Origin: Deuterostichococcus epilithicus
Lineage: Eukaryota; Chlorophyta; Trebouxiophyceae; Prasiolales; Stichococcaceae
Assembly (NCBI GenBank): GCA_033439295.1
Contig: JAVTLE010000010.1
Coordinates: 496,001 to 560,000, forward strand
Reading direction: 5' to 3'
Length of the DNA: 64,000 bases
Positions 42,259 to 52,626 of the stretch are shown here, piece by piece (within the stretch, counting starts at the first letter, position 1; the number at the start of each line of letters is the position of its first letter). The notes under the pieces are model-generated. The model was not told the DNA's origin, did not search any database, and saw only the letters and a list, made by a program, of their open reading frames with translations. Both the position numbers and the translations under genes were made by a program.

Positions 42259-42411
42259 AGATCAAGCCAGGTTCTAGCACTTGGCTTTGGTCTGGACGCC
42301 CGCTGTAAAACACAAACAAACAAACAAACAAAGCCAGGTTCAAGAACAAGAAAGGCAATGCGACACAATGTCGGCATATCCCACGTGTGAACCGAAGGCG
42401 CGGCGGGGTGA
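42259..42411 (+). mobile_element. Poly(A)/(CAAA)n-tailed element, two short 3'-end fragments
   Basis: CTTGGCTTTGGTCTGGACGC followed by (CAAA)n marks a plus 3' end at 42259-42330. It abuts an inverted fragment (AAGGCAATGCGACACAATG) of the same family seen at 52035 and 57530. Confidence 0.65.
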
Positions 42412-42557
42412 CTTGGACTTGGACTAGGTTGAATACTGTGCCAACCACTTCCTGCACAATATGTAACCAAGTCCATGTAACCAAGTCCAAGTCCTGCCCG
42501 GCCGCCCGCCGCCTGCCACCTACCATTGCTACTGCCGACTTCACCCCGCCTACCGCC
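42412..42557. repeat. Diverged LINE tail relics
   Basis: GACTTGGACTTGGACTAGGT at 42412 and TAACCAAGTCCAAGTCC near 42476 resemble the LINE tail in opposite orientations. Confidence 0.55.
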
Positions 42558-43800
42558 GCCCGTGCAGACGCCGGCACTCTTCTACGCGGACGACCTGGCA
42601 CTGGTGTCCACCACCGTCGCCGGCCTGCAGGCGCAGCTGGACCTCTTGCAGGCCTACAGCAAGCGCTGGCGGCTCACCGTCAACGTCAAGAAGACGAAGG
42701 TGGTGGTGTACACCACCGCGCGCGGCGCGGTGGCGGCGCCACAGCTCACCTACATGTCCGCCCCCATCGAGGTGCTTGACACGTTCAGGTACCTGGGGGT
42801 TGACCTGCACAGCACGAAGCCATTTGCGTCGAGCGCAGCGGACCGGGCGGCGTCCGCCCGACGCGCCGCGCTCGCACTGCATAATCGCTGTCGTGATCTC
42901 AGGCTGCATGATCCTGCACTGCTCACGCATCTCTTTGACGCACTTGTGCGCCCGGTGATGCTGTACGGTGTGGAGACTTGGGGGCCTGGGGCGCTGTGTG
43001 GCAAGGCAAGCGGCATGGAGGCTTGTGAGAAAGTGCAGAGGAGCTTTTTGCGGGCTCTTCTTGGCGTGCGTGCAGGCATGCCCAAGGCGGCGCTACTCGG
43101 CGAGGCGGGCCGCTTTGAGGCGACGCACACAGCAGTGACGCTGATCTGCCGCTTCTGGAACCGGCTGGTGGACATGCCCGACACGCGGCTGACCAAGCAG
43201 GCCTTCCTCGAGAACGTCAGCATGGCCGGCTGCGGCGGCGGCATCCACTCGGCCTGCTGGGCAGCCCAGGTGGCCTCGTTTCTGGACTATATGTCCCCCA
43301 TTGTTGACGGTGTGCCGCAGCACATCGACCCTGACGCAGCCACAGCAGTGCTGCAGCGCCGACACTTTGAGTCGGTGAATGGTAGCGACGCCCGCAAGGT
43401 GCGCGAGTGGCTGCAGATTCGGGGCCCTTTGGCTTTTGGTGCCTACGAACCAGCTATGTATCTGCAGGCGGTGGCCTCCAGGACCGGCCGTGTTCGGCTG
43501 GCGCAGTTTCGCACCGGCTCCCATTGGCTGCGGCTGGAGACAGGGCGGTGGGCCGGTCTGCCGCGCGAGCAGCGCAGCTGTCAGCGCTGCGACAGCGGCG
43601 AGGTTGATGACGCAGAGCACATGCTCTGGGGGTGTTCTGCTCTGCTAGAGCAGCGCCTCCAGCACGTGGAGCTGTTCAGCCGGGGCGACGCCACAGTCGA
43701 GGCGTTCATGCAGCAGGACCCTGCCAGCTTGGGGGTGTTTCTGCGGCATTGCGCCGATCGCTGCGCGGAGCTAGAGGGCTGGGGCTCGAGCTCTCAATGA
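42558..43800 (+). pseudogene. LINE ORF2 fragment: RT catalytic core to C-terminal zinc knuckle
   Basis: One open frame of about 415 codons ending TGA. YADD near 42590 is the polymerase active-site box. It is followed by VKKTKVVVY and FRYLGVDL, both typical of LINE RT/thumb. The C-terminus carries CQRCDSGEVDDAEHMLWGC, a CX2C..HX4C knuckle of the zf-RVT type. There is no endonuclease, no RT motifs 0-4 and no native start, so it is not autonomous. Confidence 0.85.
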
Positions 43801-44372
43801 GGCCTATCATCATCATGCTTTCGAGGCAGAGGGCACCTTGCTGTCGGGACTTTTGGGGCCGGCATGGGGGTAGATGGAGAGTTCATTCTCTGTGTTTGGT
43901 TTTCGGAGTGGTGTGCCATAGCGCTCGCGGAATCCTGCAATGGGAGCGGCTAGCTCAGATGCCGGGGGCACTTTAGGCATGTTGCGCAGTCAGACATCCC
44001 GTAGCCTTGGCAGGGGGAGGTTAGGCTTAGCAGGTGTTTTTCAGTCCTTGGCTGTTGTGTTTGGTCTGCTTCCACCAGCATGCAGGGCGCCTCACGGCGT
44101 TTCCAGTCCAAGCGAGCCAGAGAGCTCGGCGCTTTGCGCGCAACTGGCCCTGTATGTTTGCACGGGGATTACTGGGTTTACCCGCGGGTGCTGTGGCACA
44201 TGACTCTATGACTGGACATGGTTGCCGATGTCGTTTTGATCTGCTCGACGCCCTTTCCGTTTGTTCCCTCAGCATGTCGCTTGCTGTTGCGCATTCCGAC
44301 CGCCTTCGGGCCTGTGCTATAGTCAGCCACTTGACTGCACAGTATGTAACCAAGTCCAAGTCCAAGCCCTCC
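42558..44372 (+). mobile_element. LINE copy A, 5'-truncated, ORF2 C-terminal half intact
   Basis: Begins just before the reverse-transcriptase catalytic box (LFYADDLALV) and runs through the ORF2 C-terminus, a 570-bp 3' UTR and the AAGTCCAAGTCC tail. It is the best-preserved copy of this part of the element in the window. Flanked by tail relics upstream and CCACC-rich satellite downstream. Confidence 0.9.
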
Positions 44373-44581
44373 ACCACCCGCCACCCACCACACGACACCC
44401 AAATAGTGTCATTCAACACTCACCGCCACCTATGCAATGTTTCCCAACGCTTCCCACCACCCATCACCCACAGCCACTTGCCGCCCGCCACTAACCGCTA
44501 GCCCATCCGTTACCCACCACCACGCCCCAAAGTATCGCCATCACTCGCCGTCCCTTGCGGCCGCCCGCCGCTCGCCGCTTT
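44373..44581 (+). repeat. CCACC-rich satellite segment
   Basis: Low-complexity CCACCCGCCACCCACCAC-type sequence, like the larger block at 47746-49530. Confidence 0.8.
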
Positions 44582-45480
44582 GCGGTGGCCTCTAGGTTTC
44601 GCAGCGTTCGGCTGGCGCATCTTCGCACCGGCTCCCATTGGCTGCGGCTGGAGACAGGGCGGTGGGCCACGCTGCCGCGCGAGCAGCGCAGCTGTCAGCG
44701 CTGCGACAGCGGCGAGGTTGATGACGCAGAGCACATGCTCTGGGGGTGTTCGGCTCTGCTAGACCAGCGCCTCCAGCACGTGGAGTTGTTTCAGCCGGGG
44801 CGACGCCACAGTCGAGGCGTTCATGCAGCAGGACCCTGCCAGCTTGGGGGTGCTTCTGCGGCATTGCGCCGATCGCTGCGCGGAGCTCGAGGGCTTGGGC
44901 TCGAGCTCTCAATGAGGCCTATCATCATCATGCTTTCGAGGCAGAGGAGGGCACCTTGCTGTCGGGGCTCTTGGGGTCGGCATGGGGGTAGATGGCGATT
45001 TCATTGTCTGTGTTTGGGTTTCGGAGTGGTGTGCCATAGCGCTCGCGGAATCCTGCGATGGGAGCGGCTAGCTCAGGTGCCGGGGGCACTTTAGGCATGT
45101 TGCGCAGTCAGACATCCCGCAGCCTGGGCGGGAGGTCAGGCTTAGCGTGTGTTTTTCATTCCTTGGCTTTTGTGTTTGGTCTGCTTCCACCAGCATGCAG
45201 GGCGCCTCACGGCGTTTCTGGTCCCAGCGAGCCAGAGAGCTCGGCGCCTTGTGCGCAACTGGTCCTGTATGTCTGCGCGGGGTTTACAAGGTTTACCCGC
45301 AGGTGCTATGGCACATGACTCTATGACTGGACATGGTTGCCGATGTCGTTTTGGTCTGCTCGACGCCCTTTCCGTTTGTTCCCTCAGCTTGTCGCTTGCT
45401 GTTGCGCATTCCGACCGCCTTCGGGCCTGTACTATAGTCAGCCACTTGACTGCACAGTCTGTAACCAAGTCCAAGTCCAA
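44582..45480 (+). mobile_element. LINE copy B, 3' end with frameshifted ORF2 tail
   Basis: Begins in ORF2 near RLAHLRTGSHWL, includes the zinc knuckle, and carries an extra T near 44790 (GAGTTGTTTCAGCC) that breaks the frame. 3' UTR and CCAAGTCCAAG tail are complete. Forms one arm of an inverted repeat with copy C. Confidence 0.85.
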
Positions 45481-45711
45481 GCTATAGTCAGCCACTTGAC
45501 TGCACAGTATGTAACCAAGTCCAGTCCAAAATGACTCTATGACTGGACATGGTTGCCGATGTCGTTTTGGTCTGCTCGACGCCCTTTTCGTTTGTTCCCT
45601 CAGCTTGTCGCTTGCTGTTGCGCATTCCGACCGCCTTCGGGCCTGTGCTATAGTCTTGGACTTGGACTTGGACTTGGTTACATACTGTGCAGTCAAGTGG
45701 CTGACTATAGC
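45481..45711. mobile_element. Three short LINE 3'-end fragments, head to tail then inverted
   Basis: 45481-45528 and 45532-45655 are plus-strand tail pieces; 45656-45711 is a minus-strand tail. They form the centre of the inverted repeat. Confidence 0.8.
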
Positions 45712-47634
45712 TTGGACTTGGACTTGGTTACAGACTGTGCAGTCAAGTGGCTGACTATAGTACAGGCCCGAAGGCGGTCGGAATGCGCAACAGCAAGCGA
45801 CAAGCTGAAGGAACAACCGGAAAGGGCGTCGAGCAGACCAAAACGACATCGGCAACCATGTCCAGTCATAGAGTCATGTGCCATAGCACCTGCGGGTAAA
45901 CCTTGTAAACCCCGCGCAGACATACAGGACCAGTTGCGCACAAGGCGCCGAGCTCTCTGGCTCGCTGGGACCGGAAACGCCGTGAGGCGCCCTGCATGCT
46001 GGTGGAAACAGACCAAACACAACAGCCAAGGATTGAAAAACACCTGCTAAGCCTAATCTCCCGCTGCCCAGGCTGCGGGATGTCTGACTGCGCAACATGT
46101 CTAAATGCCCACGGCACCTGAGCTAGCCGCTCCCATCGCAGGATTCCGCGAGCGCTATGGCACACCACTCCGAAACCCAAACACAGATAATGAAATCGCC
46201 ATCTACCCCCATCCCGACCCCAAAAGTCCCGACAGCAAGGTGCCCTCTGCCTCGAAAGCATGATGATGATAGGCCTCATTGAGAGCTCGAGCCCCAGCCC
46301 ACTAGCTCCGCGCAGCGATCGGCGCAATGCCGCAGAAACACCCCCAAGCTGGCAGGGTCCTGCTGCATGAACGCCTCGACTGTGGCGTCGCCCCGGCTGA
46401 ACAGCTCCACGTGCTGGAGGCGCTGGTCTAGCAGAGCAGAACACCCCCAGAGCATGTGCTCTGCGTCATCAACCTCGCCGCTGTCGCAGCGCTGACAGCT
46501 GCGCTGCTCGCGCGGCAGACCCGGCCCACCGCCCTGTCTCCACCCGCAGCCAATGGGAGCCGGTGCGAAACTGCGCCAGCCGAACGCGGCCGGTCCTGGA
46601 GGCCACCGCCTGCAGATACATAGCTGGTTCGTAGGCACCAAAAGCCAAAGGGCCCCGAATCTGCAGCCACTCGCGTACCTTGCGGGCATCGCTGCCATTC
46701 ACCGACTTAAAGTGTCGGCGCTGCAGCACCGCCGTGGCTGCGTCAGGGTCGATGTGCTGCGGCACACCGTCAACAATGGGGGACAGGAAGTCCAGGAACG
46801 AGGCCACCTGGGCAGCCCAACAGGCCGAGTGGATGCCGCCGCCGCGGCCGGCCATGCTGACGTTCTCGAGGAAGGCCTGCTTGGTCAGCCGCGCGTCGGG
46901 CATGTCCACCAGCCGGTTCCAGAAGCGGCAGATCAGCGTCACTGCTGTGTGCGCCGCCTCAAAGCGGCCCGCCTCGCCGAGTAGCGCCGCCTTGGGCGTG
47001 CCTGCACGCACGCCAAGAAGAGCCCGCAAAAAGCTCCTCTGCACTTTCTCACAAGCCTCCATGCCGCTGGCCTTGCCACACAGCGCCCCAGGCCCCCAAG
47101 TCTCCACACCGTACAGCATCACCGGGCGCACAAGTGCGTCAAGAGATGCATGAGCAGTGCAGGATCATGCAGCCTGAGATCACGACAGCGATTATGCAGT
47201 GCGAGCGCGGCGCGTCGGGCGGACGCCGCCCGGTCCGCTGCGCTCGAAGCAAATGGCTTCGTGCTGTGCAGGTCAACCCCCAGGTACCTGAACGTGTCAA
47301 GCACCTCGATGGGGGCGGACATGTAGGTAGAGCTGTGGCGCCGCCACCGCGCCGCATGCGGTGGTGTAAACCACCACCTTCGTCTTCTTAACGTTGACGG
47401 TAAGCCGCGAGCGCTTGCTGTATGCCTGCAAGAGGTCCAACTGCGCCTGCAGGCCGGCGACGGTGGTGGACACCAGTGCCAGGTCGTCCGCGTAGAAGAG
47501 CGCCGGCGTCTGCACGCCGGACAGTGTGGGAAGAGCGAAGCCGGCGGAGCCGGCTTCGAGCTCAGCCTGGAAGTCATCAATGAAGATGCCAAACAGGGTT
47601 GGAGAAAGTGGGCAGCCCTGTTTCAAGGGGGTTC
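45712..47634 (-). mobile_element. LINE copy C, 5'-truncated, reverse orientation
   Basis: Reads from RT motif GCPLSPTLFGIFIDDF (near 47630) through YADD, the ORF2 C-terminus, 3' UTR and tail (TTGGACTTGG at 45712 on plus). It supplies the segment that joins the RT of copy G to the start of copy A. Confidence 0.9.
46276..47634 (-). pseudogene. LINE ORF2 fragment with frameshifts
   Basis: YADD, FRYLGVDL and the zinc knuckle are recognisable, but the frame is interrupted near 47340, 47130 and 46510. It has no start and cannot give a full protein. Confidence 0.8.
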
Positions 47635-47745
47635 GCGCGGCAGACCGGCCCATCGCCCTGTCTCCACCCGCAGCCAATGGGAGCCGGTGCGAAACTGCGC
47701 CAGCCGAACGCGGCCGCCGGTCCTGGAGGCCACCGCCTGCAGGAC
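47635..47745 (-). mobile_element. LINE ORF2 scrap joined to copy C
   Basis: A 100-bp piece of the ORF2 C-terminal region (same text as near 46505-46620) abuts the 5' break of copy C, followed directly by the satellite. Confidence 0.7.
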
Positions 47746-47865
47746 TCCCCACCATCCACCGCTCACCGCTACTTGCCGCCGCCACCTGCCACCTGCCACC
47801 TGCCACCTGCCGCCTACCACGTGCCACTTGCTTCTTTGTTGGCTTGCCACCCACACCCACCGCCC

Positions 47866-48066
47866 TAAAAGGAGTGAATTGGGTCATAGTCATACATATG
47901 ACTGCCCTGCTTTCGCATTGCTTCGGCAATCACCCATCGCTATCGATCACCTTCGGGTGACACTCCCCATCATCTCTTGGTTGTGTATAAAAGTGGATTT
48001 AATTCCACTTTCACAACCAACCTTCCGGTCAAAGGTTCTTTCACTTTTCACGCTCCACCACCCCCA
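47866..48066 (+). mobile_element. SINE, head-truncated copy
   Basis: Same body as the copies at 55647 and 58242, starting at AAAGGAGTGAATTGGGTCAT and ending CACGCTCCACCACCCCCAAG, within the minisatellite. Confidence 0.8.
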
Positions 48067-48714
48067 AGCCCGTCACCCGCCGCCATCCACCCGCCGCCAT
48101 CCGCCACCCGCCACNNGCCGCACAAACAGTGTTTCTAAACACTCGCCACCGCCCACACAGTGTTTTCGAACACTCACGACCACCCATCACTCACCACCCC
48201 TCGTCTCTAGCCGCCACCTGCCGCCGCTTGCCACCTTCAGCGGCCACCTCCTGCCACCACCGCACCCGCCACCACCACCCGCTGCAGCCCACCATCCACC
48301 GCTCTCCGCCNCTTGCTGCCGCCACCTGCCACCTGCCGCCTACCACCTGCCACCTTCTTCTTTGTTGGCTTGCCATCCGGCACCCACCGCCCGNCACCCG
48401 TCGCCATNCGTCACCCGCCACCACCACTTGCCGCAGCCCCCCACCCGGCACTCCTCACCATCCACCACTCACCGCCACTTGCCGCCGCCACCTGCCACCT
48501 GCCACCTGCCACCTGCTGCCTACCACGTGCCACTTGCTTCTTTGTTGGCTTGCCACCGGGCACCCACCGCCCGTCACCCGCCGCCATCCGCCACCCGCCA
48601 CCCGCCACCACCACCCGCCGCAGCCCACCACCCGGCACTCCCCACCATCCACCGCTCAACGCCACTTTCCGCCTCCACCTGCCACCTGCCACCAACCAAG
48701 TCCAAGTCCACCCG

Positions 48715-48868
48715 CCTGCATTCCCCAGTGGTTTCAGAGTCCTCCACCTACATTTTTCGAATGACGGTTCTTTTGAAGATTCAACCCGCCGCGCCCTCGT
48801 TCACACGTGGGATGCCGCATTGTGCCGCATTGCCTTGTTCTAGGACTTGGCTTTGGTCTGGACGCCCA
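48715..48868 (+). mobile_element. Poly(A)-tailed element, 3' fragment without tail
   Basis: Includes TTTTTCGAATGACGGTTC, CACGTGGGATGCCGCATTG and TGGCTTTGGTCTGGACGCCC. Matches the reverse complement of 52035-52195 and 57515-57685. Confidence 0.75.
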
Positions 48869-48871
48869 CTT

Positions 48872-49000
48872 GGGGGTGTCGGAGCGTGAAAAGTGAGAGA
48901 ACCTTTGACCGGAAGGTTGGTTGTGAAAGTGGATTTAAATCCACCTATATACACAACCAAGAGATGATGGGGAGTGTCACCCGAAGGCGATCGATCACTG
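48872..49000 (-). mobile_element. SINE, partial reverse copy
   Basis: GGAGCGTGAAAAGTGAGAG to the end of the palindrome and CACCCGAAGGCGATCGATC; the head is missing. Confidence 0.75.
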
Positions 49001-49530
49001 TAAGAAACAAACCAAAAAAGAAAGTCCACCCGCCGCCTACCATCTGCCACTTGCTTCTTTGTTGGCTTGCCACCCGGCACTCACCGCCCGTCACCCGCCG
49101 CCATCCGCCCTCCGCCCCCCCCCACCACCACCCGCCGCAGCCCGCCACCCGGCACTCCCCACCATCCACCGCTCACCGCCACCTGCCACCTGCCACCCGC
49201 CTACCACGTGCCACCTGCTTCTTTGTTGGCTTGCCACNCGGCACCCGCCGTCCGTCACCCGCCGCCATCCGCCACCCGCCACCCGCCGCACAAACAGTGT
49301 TTCTAAACACTCGCCACCGCCCACACAGTGTTCGCTAACACTCACGACTACCCATCACTCACCACCTCTTGTCTCTAGCCGCCACCTGCCGCCGCTTGCC
49401 AACGTCAGCCGCCACCTCCTGCCCCCCCCACCCGCCACAGCCCACCACCCGGCACTCTCCACCATCCACCGCTCAACGCCACTTTCCGCCGCCACCTGCC
49501 ACCTGCGACTTGCCGCCTACCACTTGCCAT

Positions 49531-49716
49531 GTGGCTGTGGCACATGACTCTATGACTGGACATGGTTGCCGATGTCGTTTTGATCTGCTCGACGCCCTTT
49601 CCGTTTGTTCCCTCAGCTTGTTGCTTGCTGTTGCGCATTCCGACCGCCTTCGGGCCTGTGCTATAGTCAGCCACTTGACTGCACAGTATGTAACCTAGTC
49701 CAAGTCCAAGTCCAAG
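49531..49716 (+). mobile_element. LINE 3'-tail fragment
   Basis: From CTGTGGCACATGACTCTATG to the hexamer tail CCAAGTCCAAGTCCAAG, inserted in minisatellite. Confidence 0.8.
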
Positions 49717-49970
49717 CCACCTGCTTCTCTGTTGCCTTGCCACCCGGCACCCACCGCCCGTCACCCGCCACCACCACTTGCCGCAGCCCGCCACCCGGCA
49801 CTACCNACNATCCACCGCTCACCGCCACCTGCCACCTGCCACCCGCCTACCATCTGCCACCTGCTTCTTTGTTGGCTTGCCACCCGGCACCCGCCGTCCG
49901 TCACCCGCCGCCATCCGCCACCCGCCTCCCGCCGCACAATCCGTGTTTCTGAACACTCGCCACCGCCCAC
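49717..49970 (+). repeat. Minisatellite, continued
   Basis: Two further units of the CCACC-rich family. Confidence 0.8.
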
Positions 49971-51289
49971 TGTCTGCTAGGGGTGTTGGGGCCGGGCTGC
50001 GCCCGGCGCCGTCCGGTCCCCTCACAGCTCATTGTCCGTGTTGCACCTGAACGTCCATGGCTGGCTCTCAAAAGATGCGTTTGCTATCACGCAGGCCATC
50101 CAGGGAGCGGCCTACGATGTCCTGGTGTTCACGGAGACGTGGCTGCGGGAGGGCGCTGACGCGCCGGAGCTGGCAGGCTACACCGCCATCCTCAATCTGC
50201 CTCAGAGCCGAAAGCTTCAGCACGGCGGCACGCGAGGCGGCATCGCTGTCTACGTCACAGACGCGCTGGCACTAAAGGTCACGATGCTGTCGACAGGGCC
50301 ACAGGGCTGCTATGCCTTGTTGCGTCTTGATGGCTGCATCGGGATGCATACATGTTTGCATGCTACATTCCGCCAGAGGGCAGCTCAGCACTAGCTGGGA
50401 AGGGACCTGCGGTTTGGGAGGCATTGCGTGAGGAGGTTGGGGCCACCTCGCGCTTGGGTCATGTCTTTGTCATTGGGGACCTGAATGCACGCACAGCCAC
50501 ATTCCCGGATTTTCCCAGGACCATCACTCACCCCATTCGGGAGCCTTTGCTGTCCACCGGCGCCGAGCCAGTGCGGTCGCAGCGACACAGTTGCGACCCA
50601 CTGGCGCGGCCAAACCTGTGGGGCACGGAGCTGCTCGATCTGTGCATCTCCACCAGCATGCGCATTGCTAACGGTCGTGTGTCGGGTGATGAGCAGGGAA
50701 AGGTCAGTTTTGTCAGCCAGAGTCAGGAGGGCAGCAGCCTCCGCGAGCAGCGCAGCTGTCAGCCAGTGGTTTTTAGGGGCCGACATGGGGGTAGATGGCG
50801 ATTTCATTCTCTGTGTTTGGTTTTCGGAGTGGTGTGCCATAGCGCTCGCGGAATCCTGCGATGGGAGCGGCTAGCTTATGTGCCGGGGGCACATTAGGCA
50901 TGTTGCGCAGTCAGACATCCCGCAGCCTTGGCAGCGGGAGGTTTAGGCTTAGCACGTGTTTTTCAGTCCTCGGCTTTTGTGTTTGGCCTGCTTCCACCAG
51001 CATGCAGGGCGCCTCACGGCGTTTCCGGTCCCAGCGAGCCAGAGAGCTCGGCGCCTTGTGCGCAACTGGTCCTGTATGTCTGCGCGGGGTTTACTGGGTT
51101 TACCCGCGGGTATTTGTGGCACATGACTCTATGACTAGACATGGTTGCCGATGTCGTTTTGGTCTGCTCGATGCCCTTTCCGTTTGTTCCCTCAGCTTGT
51201 GGCTTGCTGTTGCGCATTCCGACCGCCTTTGGGCCTGTGCTATAGTCAGCCACTTGACTGCACAGTATGTAACCAAGTCCAAGTCCAAG
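49971..51289 (+). mobile_element. LINE copy D: readthrough site, endonuclease, internal deletion, 3' UTR
   Basis: Starts within a few bases of the ORF1 stop (TGTCTGCTAG at 49971-49980). Endonuclease text runs to about 50742 but a 10-bp deletion near 50344 shifts the frame. It then jumps, through a 20-bp scrap of the zinc-knuckle region, to the 3' UTR and tail. Confidence 0.85.
50032..50742 (+). pseudogene. Frameshifted LINE endonuclease
   Basis: LNVHGW, FTETWL and IGDLNART boxes of an apurinic-type endonuclease are visible in two frames. The distal SDH box is lost in the deletion. Confidence 0.8.
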
Positions 51290-51938
51290 CAGGACCCTGC
51301 CAGCTTGGGGGTGTTTCTGCGGCATTGCGCCGATCGCTGCGCGGAGCTAGAGGGCTTGGGCTCGAGCTCTCAATGAGGCCTATCATCATCATGCTTTCGA
51401 GGCAGAGGGCACCTTGCTGTCGGGACTTTTGGGGTCGGGATGGGGGTAGATGGCGATTTCATTCTCTGTGTTTGGGGTTTCGGAGTGATGTGCCATAGAG
51501 CTCGCGGAATCCTGCGATGGGTGCGGCTAGCTCAGGTGCCGGGGGCACTTTAGGCATGTTGCGCAGTCAGACATCCCGCAGCCTGGGCAGCGGGAGGTCA
51601 GGCCTAGCGAGTGTTTTTCAGTCCTTGGCTTTTGTGTTTGGTCTGCTTCCACCAGCATGCAGGGCGCCTCACGGCGTTTCTGGTCCCAGCGAGCCAGAGA
51701 GCTCGGCGCTTTGTGCGCAACTGGTCCTGTATGTCTGCGCGGGGTTTACTGGGTTTACCTGCGGGTGCTGTGGCACATGACTCTATGACTGGACATGGTT
51801 GCCGATGTCGTTTTGGTCTGCTCGACGCCCTTTCCGTTTGTTCCCTCAGCTTGTCGCTTGCTGTTGCGCATTCCGACCGCCTTCGGGCCTGTGCTATAGT
51901 CAGCCACTTGACTGCACAGTATGTAACCAAGTCCAAGA
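51290..51938 (+). mobile_element. LINE 3' end
   Basis: Begins in the last 28 codons of ORF2 (DPASLGVFLRHCADRCAEL), then stop, 3' UTR and CCAAGTCCAAG tail. Joined directly to the tail of copy D. Confidence 0.85.
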
Positions 51939-52016
51939 CCACCCGTCGCAGCCCACCACCCGGCGCTCACCACCATCTACCGCTCACCGCCACTTGCCGC
52001 CGCCACCTGCTTTTTT
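51939..52016 (+). repeat. Minisatellite fragment
   Basis: One partial unit, CCCACCACCCGGCGCTCACC, ending at a T-rich tract. Confidence 0.75.
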
Positions 52017-52626
52017 TTTGTTTGTTTGTTTTTTACAGTGGGCGTCCAGACCAAGGCCAAGTCCTAGAACAAGGCAATGCGGCACAATGCGGCATCCCAC
52101 ATGTGAACGAGGGCGCGGCGGGATAAATCTCCAAAGGAATCGTCGTTCGAAAAATGTCGGTGGAGGACTCTGAAACCACTGGGGAATGCAGGTCCTATGT
52201 GACCCGCGAAAGGCAATAGTCCCGATGAGGCTGAACTATCTGACGTTCCTGCAAGTGCGGGGTCACGGCGGCGGCGGCAGCAAAGCCATGCACACGCGGC
52301 TGGAACGATCCGCTGACAAACTAGCGCGCTAGATAAGACGTGAAGCCAAAGTCTCTATGTGCCACGGCACCCGCGGGTAAACCCAGTAAACCCCGCGCTA
52401 GACATGCAGGCCGGTAGCGCACAAGGCGCCGAGCTCTGTGGCTCGCTGGGGCCGTTCCGCCGCAAGGCGTCCTGCATGCTGGTGAAAGCAACCGAGCCCG
52501 AGGTAACAGAGGGCTGGCGCTCGCAATGGCTGACATCTATGCGACTGACGCCGCCAGCTATCGGCTAACGCGCAACGCCGGCTCGCGGACCGGTCTGTCG
52601 AGCGTGCGATGCGCAGCGCCAAGGCG
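52017..52626 (-). mobile_element. Poly(A)-tailed retroelement 3' region
   Basis: On the minus strand this ends ...GGACGCCCACTGTAAAAAAC followed by A/CAAA runs. About 570 bp are shared with 57494-58065. A central part (GCGGAACGGCC, GAGCTCGGCGCCTTGTGCGC, ACTGGGTTTACCCGCGGGTG) is also present in the LINE 3' UTR, so the families are related. Confidence 0.7.

Larger units (their letters stand above)
47746..49530 (+). repeat. CCACC-rich minisatellite block with inserted SINE and tail pieces
   Basis: Units of about 170-200 bp share CTTCTTTGTTGGCTTGCCAC, then CACCCGCCGCCATCCGCCAC and GGCACTCCCCACCATCCACC. At least five units are seen, broken by two SINE copies and a tail fragment. Contains ambiguous bases, so unit count in the real genome may differ. 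Confidence 0.85.

Noticed and set aside
42126-42476. Open frames rich in CLFV / KQTN repeats
   Set aside because: Direct translation of the (GTTT)n microsatellite.
47687-48889. 400-codon open frame of His/Pro/Thr repeats
   Set aside because: Translation of minisatellite with ambiguous bases; crosses a SINE and a retroelement fragment.
47746-49970. Regularly repeated units resembling a CRISPR array
   Set aside because: Units are contiguous, diverged, ~170-200 bp and low complexity, with no constant short repeat and unique spacers; the genome is eukaryotic.
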